From contig NZ_WNKS01000011.1 of NCBI RefSeq assembly GCF_009720655.1, forward strand, positions 61,875 to 125,874: a stretch of 64,000 bases of DNA, read 5' to 3'. The position numbers and the translations under genes were made by a program. Shown here one piece after another: positions 43,020 to 52,286 of the stretch; position 1 is the first letter of the stretch, and each line of letters starts with the position of its first letter. The notes under the pieces were generated by a model. The model saw nothing but the letters and a program-made list of their open reading frames with translations. It had not been told where the DNA came from and did not search any database. The stretch comes from Rhodoblastus acidophilus. GTDB taxonomy: Bacteria > Pseudomonadota > Alphaproteobacteria > Rhizobiales > Beijerinckiaceae.

Positions 43020-45449
43020 TCATGGCAGGACTCTCAGGTTCTGGTCGGCAAGCCCGGTCAAGAACAACGTGCCATCGGCGCCAACGCGGAACTGGCCGAA
43101 TTTGGCGCCTACAAAATCCTTGCCGTGACCTTCCTCGAAGAACCACGCGTCCGAGCCGACGAACCAGCGCCCTGACTTGCGGCGCAGTTTCACAATGACC
43201 TGTTCCGGGCTAACGGTTTCGCCGGGCGCAGAAATCCTTTGCAGGGTCGCCACCCCTCGCGAATCCACGTCGGCGATGGCGCGGGTTTCGCCTCCCGTGT
43301 TCGACGCCGGGAGATGGTCCGTGTCGAAGGCGATGGCCATGTAGTCGCCTTGCACCAACGAGCGCGGATCGACCGGCCGCAGAGCGATGAAGATGATGCG
43401 GCCTTCGCGCAAAACCGTTTCGGCCTCGCGCACCGTCACGCCGGCGAGTCCTGCGGTCGCCGCCGCTCCGAGCGCGATCAGCGCGACCGCCGCGCCTCCG
43501 ATCGGCGCGGTCGGCGTGGAGGCGTCTCGCAAGCGCGTGAAAAATGCGACGCCGCCGAGCGCCGCGCCCAGCGCCATGAGCACGTACGCTTTTTGCGTCA
43601 GCGGCCAGTCGAGCGCGTAATAAAACGCGCTGACGATCCAGATCGCCGCGATGGCGGCGGCGCTCGCCAAGGCGCGCAAATCCGCCAGAATGGCGCAGGC
43701 GAAGATCGCGAGGGCGGCGCCGAGCGTCGGAGACCGGAAGGTCAGGGCGACGGCGCAGGCCGCGGCGGCGAAGCCAAGCGGCGTGCGCAGGTCGGCGCGT
43801 CGCCCGAGCAGGACGCTCACGCCGGCGAGCCCGAGCAGGATCGATGCGATCTGGGCGGGGCCGCTCCAGGGCGATTGGAAAAAATCAGCCAACGCGCCGA
43901 ATTCGCCGGCGCCGGCGCTGGCGAGGAAGGGGCGCCCGGCGAGCAGCATCAGCGCCAACAGTCCGGCGGTGGTCCAGCCGACGAAAAACGGGCGCGCCCG
44001 GGACGCGCCGGGCTTGCCGGCCGCGAGGGCGCCGCCGCCGGCCGCCGCGGCGAGCGAGGCCAGCGCCACGGCCGCTTCCGTGCGTCCGTCGATGTGAGGA
44101 CCGCCAAGGAGATGCGCGAGGATGCCGACCACGGTCGCGCCCATCGCGCCGAAGCCGAACAGCGCGCGCATCCAAGACGCGGGGACCGCGAACGCGACCA
44201 AGGCGGAAAGCAGCGCCAGCGCGAAACCGGCGTCGCGGTCGAACCATTCGAGGGCGGCGTAGCCGACCAGCGCCATGCCGACGCCAGCCGCGATCAGGCC
44301 GAACATCTGGCGGAAGCCGAACGCCACGCCGCCGCGCAGGATGAAGACGGCGATGGCCAGCGTTGCGCCGCCGATCAGGGCCGCGAACGGTGGCTCTTTC
44401 GCCAGCGCATCGAAAACAAGCGTGTAAAGCATCATCAGCGGGAACGCCGCCAGCAGCGCGCCCAGGCCGCTGAGGGCGGCGAGCGGCCAGGACCGCCCCC
44501 CTTCGTCGGCCGAAGCGGCGGTTCGCAGGTGGATGATCCGCAACACCCAGACGCTGCCCACGACGATCGCCGACGCGGCGATCGCCACCAGCATGACAGC
44601 GGGAATCGTGAAGGATTTGTCGAGCACGATGAGGATGCGGGCGATCAGCAGAGTGTCGATGGCCGCGAAAGCGCAGGTCAGCAGGCCGAGGTCGAGAGGT
44701 TTGAGCAGGATGAGCGCGCCGCTCGCGAAGACCAGGACCAGCAAGGAGGCCAACAGCGCGGCGTCGCCGCGCGCCGCGCCGTTGATCGCGCCGTCGAGGC
44801 CGACGAACGCGAACAGGCCGATGGCGGAGACGCTGGCGAGGCGGAACGACCAGTTGGCGCGCCCGACCAGGCGACGCGTCGGCGACTGGGGACACAGAAA
44901 GGCCGCGAGCGCCAGAGCCAGCCCCCAGGACGGCAGGACTTCGCCAAAGGCGAGTTCGGGATGCTCCTGCAGGCGCCAAAGCCCGATCGCCGCCGCCGCG
45001 ACCAGCGTCCATAAAACCCAGACGGCGTCATGCCTCGCGGCCAGCGCGAAGGGCAAGGCGAGCGCCGACCACAGCGCGAACAACTGCCAGGCGTCCGCGC
45101 CGCTCGGATAGATCTGGCCGATCAGCGCCAGCACTCCGCCCGTCGCGCCGTTGGCGAGGAGGAGAAATGGCGGACGCGCGCGCGGCGCACCCGCCGCTAT
45201 GACGCAAGAACCCAGCAGCAGACCGCCGACGACGCCGATTTTCGTCAACCGGTGGAAGTCCGCCCAGTTGGCGGCGATCCAGCAGAAAACGCCGAAGGCG
45301 AACAAGGCCGCTGCTCCGACCGTCACGAGCAGACGGAGCGACCGAGCCGGAATTTGGGTCGATGGATCGAGCGGCACACCTTCCATTCGCCGATATCCTT
45401 GCACGGTCGCGATGGCCCGCCAAGATGAGGGTTGACCGATCGGAGTCAT
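43020..45449 (-). CDS. DUF2157/DUF4401/GDYXXLXY-domain membrane protein
   Basis: The product has about 809 residues and some twenty hydrophobic segments. The N-terminal part matches DUF2157 (ALFAFGVFCWIAANWADFHR, then GGVLALIGQIYPSGADAWQL), the middle the DUF4401-like membrane region. The C-terminal soluble part carries LVQGDYMAIAFD, the GDYXXLXY motif. These three domains are often adjacent genes or fusions; the function is unknown. The start is uncertain between 45449 and 45386, neither with a strong ribosome-binding site. The gene stands alone after the R63 repeat array. Confidence 0.82.
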   Translation of the reverse strand: MTPIGQPSSWRAIATVQGYRRMEGVPLDPSTQIPARSLRLLVTVGAAALFAFGVFCWIAANWADFHRLTKIGVVGGLLLGSCVIAAGAPRARPPFLLLANGATGGVLALIGQIYPSGADAWQLFALWSALALPFALAARHDAVWVLWTLVAAAAIGLWRLQEHPELAFGEVLPSWGLALALAAFLCPQSPTRRLVGRANWSFRLASVSAIGLFAFVGLDGAINGAARGDAALLASLLVLVFASGALILLKPLDLGLLTCAFAAIDTLLIARILIVLDKSFTIPAVMLVAIAASAIVVGSVWVLRIIHLRTAASADEGGRSWPLAALSGLGALLAAFPLMMLYTLVFDALAKEPPFAALIGGATLAIAVFILRGGVAFGFRQMFGLIAAGVGMALVGYAALEWFDRDAGFALALLSALVAFAVPASWMRALFGFGAMGATVVGILAHLLGGPHIDGRTEAAVALASLAAAAGGGALAAGKPGASRARPFFVGWTTAGLLALMLLAGRPFLASAGAGEFGALADFFQSPWSGPAQIASILLGLAGVSVLLGRRADLRTPLGFAAAACAVALTFRSPTLGAALAIFACAILADLRALASAAAIAAIWIVSAFYYALDWPLTQKAYVLMALGAALGGVAFFTRLRDASTPTAPIGGAAVALIALGAAATAGLAGVTVREAETVLREGRIIFIALRPVDPRSLVQGDYMAIAFDTDHLPASNTGGETRAIADVDSRGVATLQRISAPGETVSPEQVIVKLRRKSGRWFVGSDAWFFEEGHGKDFVGAKFGQFRVGADGTLFLTGLADQNLRVLP

Positions 45450-45587
45450 CAAATCGTGAGGGCTTCGAGGCGCGAGGACCATCGTCAAGACTGCGCAGAA
45501 CGTTCCGGAGCTGGTCGTCATCACGGCGACGCGCCCGCGGTCGTCTTATTCTGCTTCCGCCGGACGTGTCCGCAGGTTCGGCGCGCT

Positions 45588-46205
45588 TCAGTCGGGAACG
45601 ACAAACGGCGCGCGGCCGCTGGTCAGGGCGTCGTCGAGCAGGTCGAGACGGTCCTGCCCCCAAAAAATCTCGCCGTCGAGCACATAGCTCGGCGAGCCGA
45701 AAACACCGGATGCCAGCGCATGCGCCCGGTTCTCGTCGTAAATCGCCGCAACCTCCGAAGTCCTCGCGCGAAGACTCCAGGACGGATCGTCGCCGCTTTC
45801 GCGAAGCACGGCCGCGATGTCCTCTTCGTCCGCCATGTCGCGGTTCTGCTCGAAAATCGCGGCGAAGGCGAGGGTGATGAAGGCGCTCGCGTCCTTCGCC
45901 TGCGCCATGGCGCAGATCACGCTGTCGGCGTGCGCGGGATCGAAGGGCCAGAAGCGCGGCCGCAGGTGAAAATTCAGCCCGCGCTTGTCACGCCAGCGTT
46001 GCAGCTCGATCATGCGGTAGGCTTGGCGAGACGGGTGGCGCTTGGGCAGGGGCAGGCCGCCGGATTCCGGAAACACGTCCATGAGGTTCACGGGGCGGTA
46101 GTCGAGCGCGAGCGCGTGTTTGGCCGCCAGCCGCAGCAGTTCGGCGTGGCCGATATAGGCCCAGGGCGACAGCAGCGAGAAATAGACGGTCAGACGGCGT
46201 CCCAT
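45588..46205 (-). CDS. 2-hydroxychromene-2-carboxylate isomerase / DsbA-family oxidoreductase
   Basis: The product has 205 residues with a thioredoxin-fold GST-kappa architecture. FSLLSPWAYIGHAELLRLA near residue 9 has Ser in place of the catalytic Cys, as in HCCA isomerases. GVFGSPSYVLDGEIFWGQDRL near 168-188 holds the cis-Pro loop. Such enzymes isomerise 2-hydroxychromene-2-carboxylate in naphthalene breakdown with glutathione, but many homologues act on other compounds. No aromatic-degradation genes are nearby, so the substrate is open. Confidence 0.9.
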   Translation of the reverse strand: MGRRLTVYFSLLSPWAYIGHAELLRLAAKHALALDYRPVNLMDVFPESGGLPLPKRHPSRQAYRMIELQRWRDKRGLNFHLRPRFWPFDPAHADSVICAMAQAKDASAFITLAFAAIFEQNRDMADEEDIAAVLRESGDDPSWSLRARTSEVAAIYDENRAHALASGVFGSPSYVLDGEIFWGQDRLDLLDDALTSGRAPFVVPD

Positions 46206-46324
46206 TGCAACACCCCCTTGAGGGACGTCACTCTATCACTTTACGCCATGGACCGGAGCAAGAAAAAGCCCGCCGGAGGGCTACGGCCTCGGGCGGGCGC
46301 ATTGCGCGCGCATTCCAATCGCTC

Positions 46325-46744
46325 TCAAGCGGCGTTGGTCACCAGTTTCTGATGGACGGCCCGCAGTTCGGCGATGGCCTGGTCGAGATCGGCGCGGCGT
46401 TCTTCCAGATGACGCAGCTGCGAAAGCACCATTTTTTCGTCCAGGGCGAAATCGCCGGCCTTGGGTCCGCGTTCCTGTTCGGCTTCGAGCAGGTCGGCGA
46501 TCTCGGTGAGGGTGAAGCCGAGATGCTTGCCCTTCAGAATCATCTGAAGACGCACTTTCTGCGCGCCGTCATAGAAGCGCGCGCCGCCGCGACGAATCGG
46601 CTTCAGCAGGCCCCGCTGCTCGTAAAAGCGCAGGGCGCGAAGCGTGACGCCGTAAAGGCGGGAAACTTCGCCAATCGTGAGCATTTCCGGACTGTTGGCG
46701 TCAGCCTCGAATGTCGGGCTGTGAAGCAGGGCGCTGGCGTTCAT
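46325..46744 (-). CDS. MerR family transcriptional regulator
   Basis: The product has 139 residues. The winged HTH is LTIGEVSRLYGVTLRALRFYEQRGLLKP (spanning about residues 22-49, quoted here only by its ends LTIGEV and RGLLKP), followed by a coiled coil with LRHLEERRADLDQAIAEL for dimerisation. No Cys ligands for metals are present, so a metal sensor is unlikely. The start at 46744 has AGGA eight bases upstream. A direct repeat of TTTACGTG with an 18-bp period lies upstream on the coding strand and may be its operator. The effector is unknown. Confidence 0.9.
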   Translation of the reverse strand: MNASALLHSPTFEADANSPEMLTIGEVSRLYGVTLRALRFYEQRGLLKPIRRGGARFYDGAQKVRLQMILKGKHLGFTLTEIADLLEAEQERGPKAGDFALDEKMVLSQLRHLEERRADLDQAIAELRAVHQKLVTNAA

Positions 46745-46782
46745 TGACGTGATCCTCATGGTTGTCGAATCGATACGCGCTA

Positions 46783-46808
46783 CACGTAAAGGTTGTATCG
46801 CACGTAAA
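46783..46808 (-). promoter_or_regulatory. direct-repeat candidate operator upstream of the MerR gene
   Basis: On the minus strand TTTACGTG occurs at 46801-46808 and again at 46783-46790, exactly 18 bp apart, about 40-60 bases before the start codon. The spacing of nearly two helical turns suits a dimeric regulator. Confidence 0.4.
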
Positions 46809-47001
46809 TTCCGGTTGCAATCCCCTTTGGTAAGCATTTTCGCAAGGAGCCGGGAAAACCTGGGTTAACGGCTTGTTTACCGTAAACGGAGAAAGTTGCG
46901 CTGAAGGCTCGTGGACCGGCGCCGCTGGGTAAAGCGCGCAGGCCCGCGCGAGTCCTCAAGCGGCGCGCCGGATTCAGTCCGGAAAACCTGAGTTTTTGGC
47001 G

Positions 47002-50000
47002 ATGAGCAGAGCGTTACCCTGGAGCATAAAGGGCGTCGATTTCGACGCCCGCGAAGCGGCGAAGGAGGCGGCCCGCCGCGACGGGCTCTCGCTCGGCCAA
47101 TGGATGAATCGCGCCATTGCGGAACGCGCCGCCGAGACCGGAGCCGACGGTCAGGATTTCGACGCCGACGAGCGGCTGGAGGCGGTGGCGGCGCAGCTCG
47201 CGCGCCTGAGCCTGGAAGCCGAGACGGGCGCGCGCGGGCGAGGCAAGGGCCGCGAGAGCCGCGACGAACAAGCCAAAGAGCGTCCAGCGCCCCCTCAGCG
47301 CGCGTCCGACGAATGGGACGACCCGTTCGGTGGGGAGCTCGAACCGCGCAAGCGCCCGGCGCGCGAAAAAGCGCCGCAGCGGCAGGAGCCGCGGGAGCCC
47401 CGCGGCGGCGCGCGTGAAACCGTCGACGCCGAGGCGCTGCTGGAAAAGGCCGTCGCCGCCTTCGAGAGCCGCACTGAGCGCGCCGAGGCCCGCGCGGCCC
47501 GCGCCCTGGCGCAGGTCGCCGAGCGCATCGACAGCGCCGAGACCGAGCGCGTCGAAATGCTGGCGCAGGTCGACAACCGCCTCGCCGAGCTGGAGACGCA
47601 CCTTCGCAAGAAGCCGGATGTGGAGCCGCTGCGCGGCGCCCTCGGCCGTCTCGAAACCCGCATCGAGGAGCTGGCGCGCCGCGAGCCCGAGCCGCGCGAC
47701 GACGAAACCCTGCGCAAACTGGATCGTAAATTGTCCAATCTCATTTCCCGCGTCGAACGCGCCGAAACCGCCCCCGCCACCGAGCGTGACGAACATTTCG
47801 CCCGGCTCGAAAAAAGGTTCGACGCGCTGCTCGCGCGTCTCGACCGGCCCGCGCCAGTTCGCGCGGAGTCTGCGCGCGCAAGCGGCAGGCGGCCCGACGT
47901 CGAGCAGGCCATCGCCGAGATTTCGGCGCACCAGCGCGCGCTGGACGCCGCGCCGCGCCCGGCGGCGCGCCCGCAGCCAGCGCCCGAAAAAACCAACGTT
48001 TTCGACGAGCGCTTCGACGTTCTCGCGCAAAAACTCGAACGCATCGTCCAGCTCGGCGCCGCGCCGCACGAGGATCGCCGCATCGACCGGCTGCAGAGCG
48101 GCATCGAGGGCCTGTCCAAGCGCATTGAGGACATGCGCGGCGAATTCTCGGCGCTCAGCGGCGGCGCGCGCGACCAGGTTTCGCCGCCGGTCGAAAAGGC
48201 TCTGCGCGACCTGTCCGCGCGGATCGAGACGCTGGCGACGGTCGCGGCCGCGCCGAGCGCGATCAAGGATGTCGCGGGCTTGCGCGGCGAATTGTCGGGC
48301 CTCTCCCGCTCGCTGGGCGATCTCGCCCCGCGCGGCGCGGTGGCCTCGCTGGAAAGCGCCATGCGCGAGCTGGCGAATCGCGTCGAAAACACCCGCTCCA
48401 CCGTCGAGCGCGTCGCGCAGACCCGGGGCGGGCCCGAGACGGAGGAACTCGGCCGCCAGCTTGCGGAAATCACAAAGGGCTTGCACGACGTCGCCCCGCG
48501 CGGCGCCGTGGCCGGCGTCGAAGACGCCTTGCGCGATCTTTCCAGCCGAATCGAGGCTGCGCGCGAACTCATGGCGCGCGCCAGCGAACGGCAGCCCGAC
48601 TTCGCGCCGGCTTTCGATGCGCTGAATCGGCGGCTGGCCGAAATCGGCGGCGGCTTGAGCGAGGTCGCGCCGCGCGGCGCCGTCGCCGCCCTTGAGGAGG
48701 CGGTGCGCGATCTGGGCGTTCGCATCGACACCGCCCGCGAGATCATGGCGCTCGCCAGCGAACGCCATCTCGACGCCGCGCCCGATTTCGACGCGCTGAA
48801 CCGGCGGCTGGCCGAAATCGCCAGCGGCTTGAGCGAGGTCGCGCCGCGCGGCGCCGTCGCCGGGCTTGAAGACGCCATGCGCGACCTGAGCGTGCGCTTC
48901 GATTCCACCCGCGCCTTCATCGAGCGCGCCCCCGCCGGCGCCAGCGCCGCCGAAATCGAGGCGCTCGGGCAGCAGGTTTCGGCGATGAGCCGCGCGCTGA
49001 ACGATGTCGCGCCGCGCAGCCAGATCGCCGCGCTTGAACTGGCCGTGCGCGAACTGGGCGCCCGGCTCGAGCGTTCGCGCGACGAGGGCCTGCGCGACGC
49101 CGTGCTCGCGCCCATCGAGACGCTGGCCGCCGACATGCGGCGCGCGGTCGCCGACATCGGCGCCTCCGCCAATCTGGACGCGGTCGGCCGGCAGATCCAT
49201 GCCCTGGAGGAAAAGATCGAGGGGCTCCGCCAGAATGGCGCCGAGCGCGGCGAATTCCTCAACGCCTGCGATCAGTCGGACGCGCTGCGCGCCAGCATCG
49301 CCGCCGCGCTGGAGCGCATGGAGCCGCTGGAGCGCATGGAGCGGCAGGTCGCCAGCCTGACCGATCGCCTCGAACTCCTCTCGCGCCAGTCGAACGAGGC
49401 GCGCAGCGCCCAGGAAAGCGGGCTGGCGCGCAACGAAGCCAATTGGCGCGAGATCGGCTCGCGCCTCGACGATCTCGCCATCCGCATCGACCGCGCCGCC
49501 GACCAGCGCCACGACGCGCATCCGGGCGAGGAGCGCCGCTTCGATGAAATCTCGCGCCGGCTGGACTTCATGCATCAGGCGCTCGCCGAGCGCATCGACG
49601 GCGCCTCCGGCGGCGCCCCGCAGGGGCAGCCGGGGCTGGAGCCGCTGCTGCGCGCGCTCGCCGACCGGCTGGAAACCGCCATGGCGCCGCAGGCGGACGG
49701 GCGCGCCATCGAGGCTTTGGAGCGCCAGATGGCGGAGGTCACCGAACGCCTCGAGCGCGGCGCCGCGCGCGGAAACATGCAGTTGCAGCAGGCGCTGGCG
49801 GATCTGGCGGCGCGGCTGGAGCAGGGGCGCGAGAGCGACCGCGAGGTCGCTCGCGAAGTGGCGCGCGAAACCCTGCGCGAGGCGCTGGCCCATCTGCCGG
49901 GCGCCGATGGCCTCGGCGAGCAGGCCGCGCGCGAAATCGCCGAATTGCGCGAAAAGCACGAACATTCCGACCGGCGCGCCCAGCAGACGCTTTCGGCTGT

Positions 50001-51462
50001 GCACGAGACCCTGGAAAAAGTCGTCGACCGGCTCGCCATGCTGGAGGAGGATGTTCAGGAAACGCGCGCGGCCGTTCCCGCCGCCAGGGCGGAAGCCGAA
50101 AATGGCACGCCGCAGGGTTCGCGAGACGTCGATTCGGCGCCGCGTGTCAACGCCTACGACCTCGACGATCCCGATTCCCTGCTGGTCGAGCCCGGCGCCG
50201 GACGTCCCATGGCCTCCCCGGCGGGCCGCGGCGCGGCCGAAGCGGCGATGCTAAGACTGTCGCGCGAGGACGAGGAAGCCCTGTCTTCCGACGCGCCGCG
50301 CGGCGCCAATTACATCGAAGTGGCGCGTCGCGCGCTCGCGGCCCGCGCCGCCGCCGACGCCCAGGCGCGGGCCGAGGCCCAGCGCGCGCCCCGCGGCGTC
50401 GGCGCCGCCGCCGAACGCGCCAAGGAAAAATTCGCGCGTCCGCTCCTCTCCGGCGAGAAACGCGCCGGGGCGCGCACCGGCATGCTGCTCGCGGCCGGCG
50501 CTTCCGTGCTCGCCCTTGGCGCGGTCCAGCTTTACCGCATCGCTCTGTCGCCGTCCGACGCCCTGGCGCCGGCGACCCCTGCGGCGGTCGAAGCGGCGCC
50601 GGCCTCGGCGCCCGCCGCCGTTGCCGCGCCGGCTGTCGATCCGTCCTCGGCGGCCGCGCCGATCACCGCGCCCGCCGCCCCGGCGGCGCCGGCGACGGTC
50701 GCGCCCTTGGCTCCCGCCACGGGCAAGCCGGCGCCGGGGGCCCGCACCAGCCTGCCGGATCCCCTCGCGGTCGGCTCGATCGGGCCGCGCGCCAACATGG
50801 GGGCGATCCAGGCCGGCGCCCAGGCCGCCAGCCTTCAGGAGCAGGCCGAGAAGGGCGACGTCGCCGCGCAGTTCGATCTCGGCGCCCGCTATGCCGATGG
50901 CCGGGGGCTCGATCGCGACCCCGCCGCCGCGATCCAGTGGTTCGAAAAGGCCGCCGCGCAGGGCCAGGCCCAGGCCGAATACCGCCTGGGCGTGATCTAC
51001 GAAAAGGCGATCGGGGTCGCCCGTGACGCGAAAAAGGCGCGCGACTACTATGAAAAGGCCGCGACCCAGGGCCATGTGCGCGCCATGCACAATCTCGCGG
51101 TGATCGAAGCGGAAGGGGTGGACGGCAAGCCCAATTATGGCGCAGCGGCGCAATGGTTCCGCCGCGCCGCCGAATACGGGGTTCGCGATAGCCAGTTCAA
51201 CCTCGCCATTCTCTATGCGCGGGGCATGGGGCTGACGCAGAACATGACGCAATCCTATGTCTGGTTCGCGGCGGCGGCGAACCAGGGCGATTCCGATGCG
51301 GCGAAAAAGCGCGACGAGGTCGGGGGGCGGCTGTCGGCCGACGAGCTGGCCTCGGCGAAGAAACAGGCCTCGGCCTTCAAGGCCCGCAGCGCCGATCCGG
51401 CGATCAACGAGCCGCCCGTCGTCGCCGCGACGCCCCGCCCGCAGGCGTCGGCGAAGATTTGA
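47002..51462 (+). CDS. PodJ-like polar localisation protein (coiled coil, one membrane helix, Sel1 repeats)
   Basis: The product has 1486 residues. The N-terminus SRALPWSIKGVDFDAREAAK followed by GLSLGQWMN matches the PodJ/polarity-factor family of Rhizobiales. A long Arg/Glu/Ala-rich coiled coil (about 60-1050) contains near-identical tandem segments with SEVAPRGAVAALEEA (about 550-640). One membrane helix lies near 1158-1178, then an Ala/Pro-rich linker and periplasmic Sel1 repeats (about 1275-1445, for example AQFDLGARYADGRGL). Length and order fit PodJ, which marks a cell pole for division and surface structures. ATG at 47002 is preferred over an in-frame TTG two codons upstream. Confidence 0.85.
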   Translation: MSRALPWSIKGVDFDAREAAKEAARRDGLSLGQWMNRAIAERAAETGADGQDFDADERLEAVAAQLARLSLEAETGARGRGKGRESRDEQAKERPAPPQRASDEWDDPFGGELEPRKRPAREKAPQRQEPREPRGGARETVDAEALLEKAVAAFESRTERAEARAARALAQVAERIDSAETERVEMLAQVDNRLAELETHLRKKPDVEPLRGALGRLETRIEELARREPEPRDDETLRKLDRKLSNLISRVERAETAPATERDEHFARLEKRFDALLARLDRPAPVRAESARASGRRPDVEQAIAEISAHQRALDAAPRPAARPQPAPEKTNVFDERFDVLAQKLERIVQLGAAPHEDRRIDRLQSGIEGLSKRIEDMRGEFSALSGGARDQVSPPVEKALRDLSARIETLATVAAAPSAIKDVAGLRGELSGLSRSLGDLAPRGAVASLESAMRELANRVENTRSTVERVAQTRGGPETEELGRQLAEITKGLHDVAPRGAVAGVEDALRDLSSRIEAARELMARASERQPDFAPAFDALNRRLAEIGGGLSEVAPRGAVAALEEAVRDLGVRIDTAREIMALASERHLDAAPDFDALNRRLAEIASGLSEVAPRGAVAGLEDAMRDLSVRFDSTRAFIERAPAGASAAEIEALGQQVSAMSRALNDVAPRSQIAALELAVRELGARLERSRDEGLRDAVLAPIETLAADMRRAVADIGASANLDAVGRQIHALEEKIEGLRQNGAERGEFLNACDQSDALRASIAAALERMEPLERMERQVASLTDRLELLSRQSNEARSAQESGLARNEANWREIGSRLDDLAIRIDRAADQRHDAHPGEERRFDEISRRLDFMHQALAERIDGASGGAPQGQPGLEPLLRALADRLETAMAPQADGRAIEALERQMAEVTERLERGAARGNMQLQQALADLAARLEQGRESDREVAREVARETLREALAHLPGADGLGEQAAREIAELREKHEHSDRRAQQTLSAVHETLEKVVDRLAMLEEDVQETRAAVPAARAEAENGTPQGSRDVDSAPRVNAYDLDDPDSLLVEPGAGRPMASPAGRGAAEAAMLRLSREDEEALSSDAPRGANYIEVARRALAARAAADAQARAEAQRAPRGVGAAAERAKEKFARPLLSGEKRAGARTGMLLAAGASVLALGAVQLYRIALSPSDALAPATPAAVEAAPASAPAAVAAPAVDPSSAAAPITAPAAPAAPATVAPLAPATGKPAPGARTSLPDPLAVGSIGPRANMGAIQAGAQAASLQEQAEKGDVAAQFDLGARYADGRGLDRDPAAAIQWFEKAAAQGQAQAEYRLGVIYEKAIGVARDAKKARDYYEKAATQGHVRAMHNLAVIEAEGVDGKPNYGAAAQWFRRAAEYGVRDSQFNLAILYARGMGLTQNMTQSYVWFAAAANQGDSDAAKKRDEVGGRLSADELASAKKQASAFKARSADPAINEPPVVAATPRPQASAKI

Positions 51463-51482
51463 CTTTTGCAGACCAAAATTTG

Positions 51483-51505
51483 GGGCCGCCCTTTTGGGGC
51501 GGCCC
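51483..51505 (-). terminator. hairpin between the convergent podJ-like and sodB genes
   Basis: GGGCCGCCC (51483-51491) and GGGCGGCCC (51497-51505) form a 9-bp stem with a 5-base loop. On the minus strand it is followed by CAAATTTTGG, a weak T-tract, so it best serves sodB. It may act in both directions. Confidence 0.6.
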
Positions 51506-51518
51506 GTGTCGTTAAAGC

Positions 51519-52118
51519 CTAGCCCATGGCCTTTTCGTACTGAGCTTCCACGTATTCCCAGTTCACGAGATTGCCGAGCACGGTCTTGATGAAGTCGGGG
51601 CGGCGGTTGCGGTAGTCGATGTAATAGGCGTGTTCCCAGACGTCGACGGTAAGAATCGGGCTCGCGCCGTGGATCAGCGGGTTTTCGGCGTTGGGGGTTT
51701 TCGAAACCGCGACTTTGCCGTCCTTGACCTCAAGCCAGGCCCAGCCCGAGCCGAATTGCGTCACGCCGGCCTGCGCGAGATCCTCGAGCGCCTTTTCGAC
51801 CGAGCCGAACGCTTCCACCAGCGCCTTTTCCACCTTGCCCGGGACCTTGCCGCCGCCCGCGGGCTTCAGATATTTCCAGAATTCGGCGTGGTTGTAGATT
51901 TGCGCGACATTGTTGAACACCGGCGCGCTCTTGCCGTGCGACCCCTTGATCACCTCCTCGATGGACTTCCCTTCCCATTCCGTCCCCTTGATGAGGTTGT
52001 TGGCGTTGGTCACATAGGCGGCATGGTGCTTGTCGTGGTGAAACTCCAGTGTTTCCGAGGACATGTACGGCGCCAGCGCGTCGTAGGCGTAGGGAAGGGG
52101 ATCGAGCGCGAAGGACAT
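51519..52118 (-). CDS. sodB: superoxide dismutase [Fe] (Fe/Mn family)
   Basis: The product has 199 residues. The metal ligands are in place: His27 (LEFHHDKHH), His77 (YNHAEFW), Asp159 and His163 (DVWEHAYYIDY). The family signature ends in IDYRNRRPDF. The residue pattern around FGSGWAWL suits an iron enzyme; Mn use cannot be excluded. There is no signal peptide, so it is cytosolic. It disproportionates superoxide. Confidence 0.96.
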   Translation of the reverse strand: MSFALDPLPYAYDALAPYMSSETLEFHHDKHHAAYVTNANNLIKGTEWEGKSIEEVIKGSHGKSAPVFNNVAQIYNHAEFWKYLKPAGGGKVPGKVEKALVEAFGSVEKALEDLAQAGVTQFGSGWAWLEVKDGKVAVSKTPNAENPLIHGASPILTVDVWEHAYYIDYRNRRPDFIKTVLGNLVNWEYVEAQYEKAMG

Positions 52119-52286
52119 GTATTGCTCCTGAACGAGAAAGCGGACGTCTCAAGGTAGGGAGCGGGTGCGATTGAGGCAAGAATGCGGGCGCCGAAAGAAG
52201 GGGCCTCATGGCGCGCCGAGCTTAACAAATTTGCGGCTTTGTGCTCAATACGTGGTGTTTGAGGCATCAAGAGAGGCGTCGCGCCG

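Noticed and set aside
42640..43198. Several short frames running through the 63-bp array, with repeated LENALVFCF or RVKTTRGNKR units
   Set aside because: They exist because the repeat unit is a multiple of three bases. The same DNA is non-coding at its single-copy sites, and no ribosome-binding site precedes the frames.
47014..50004. Open frame of 996 codons on the minus strand opposite the podJ-like gene
   Set aside because: It is opposite a conserved long coiled-coil gene; the mirrored composition explains it and no start signal supports it.
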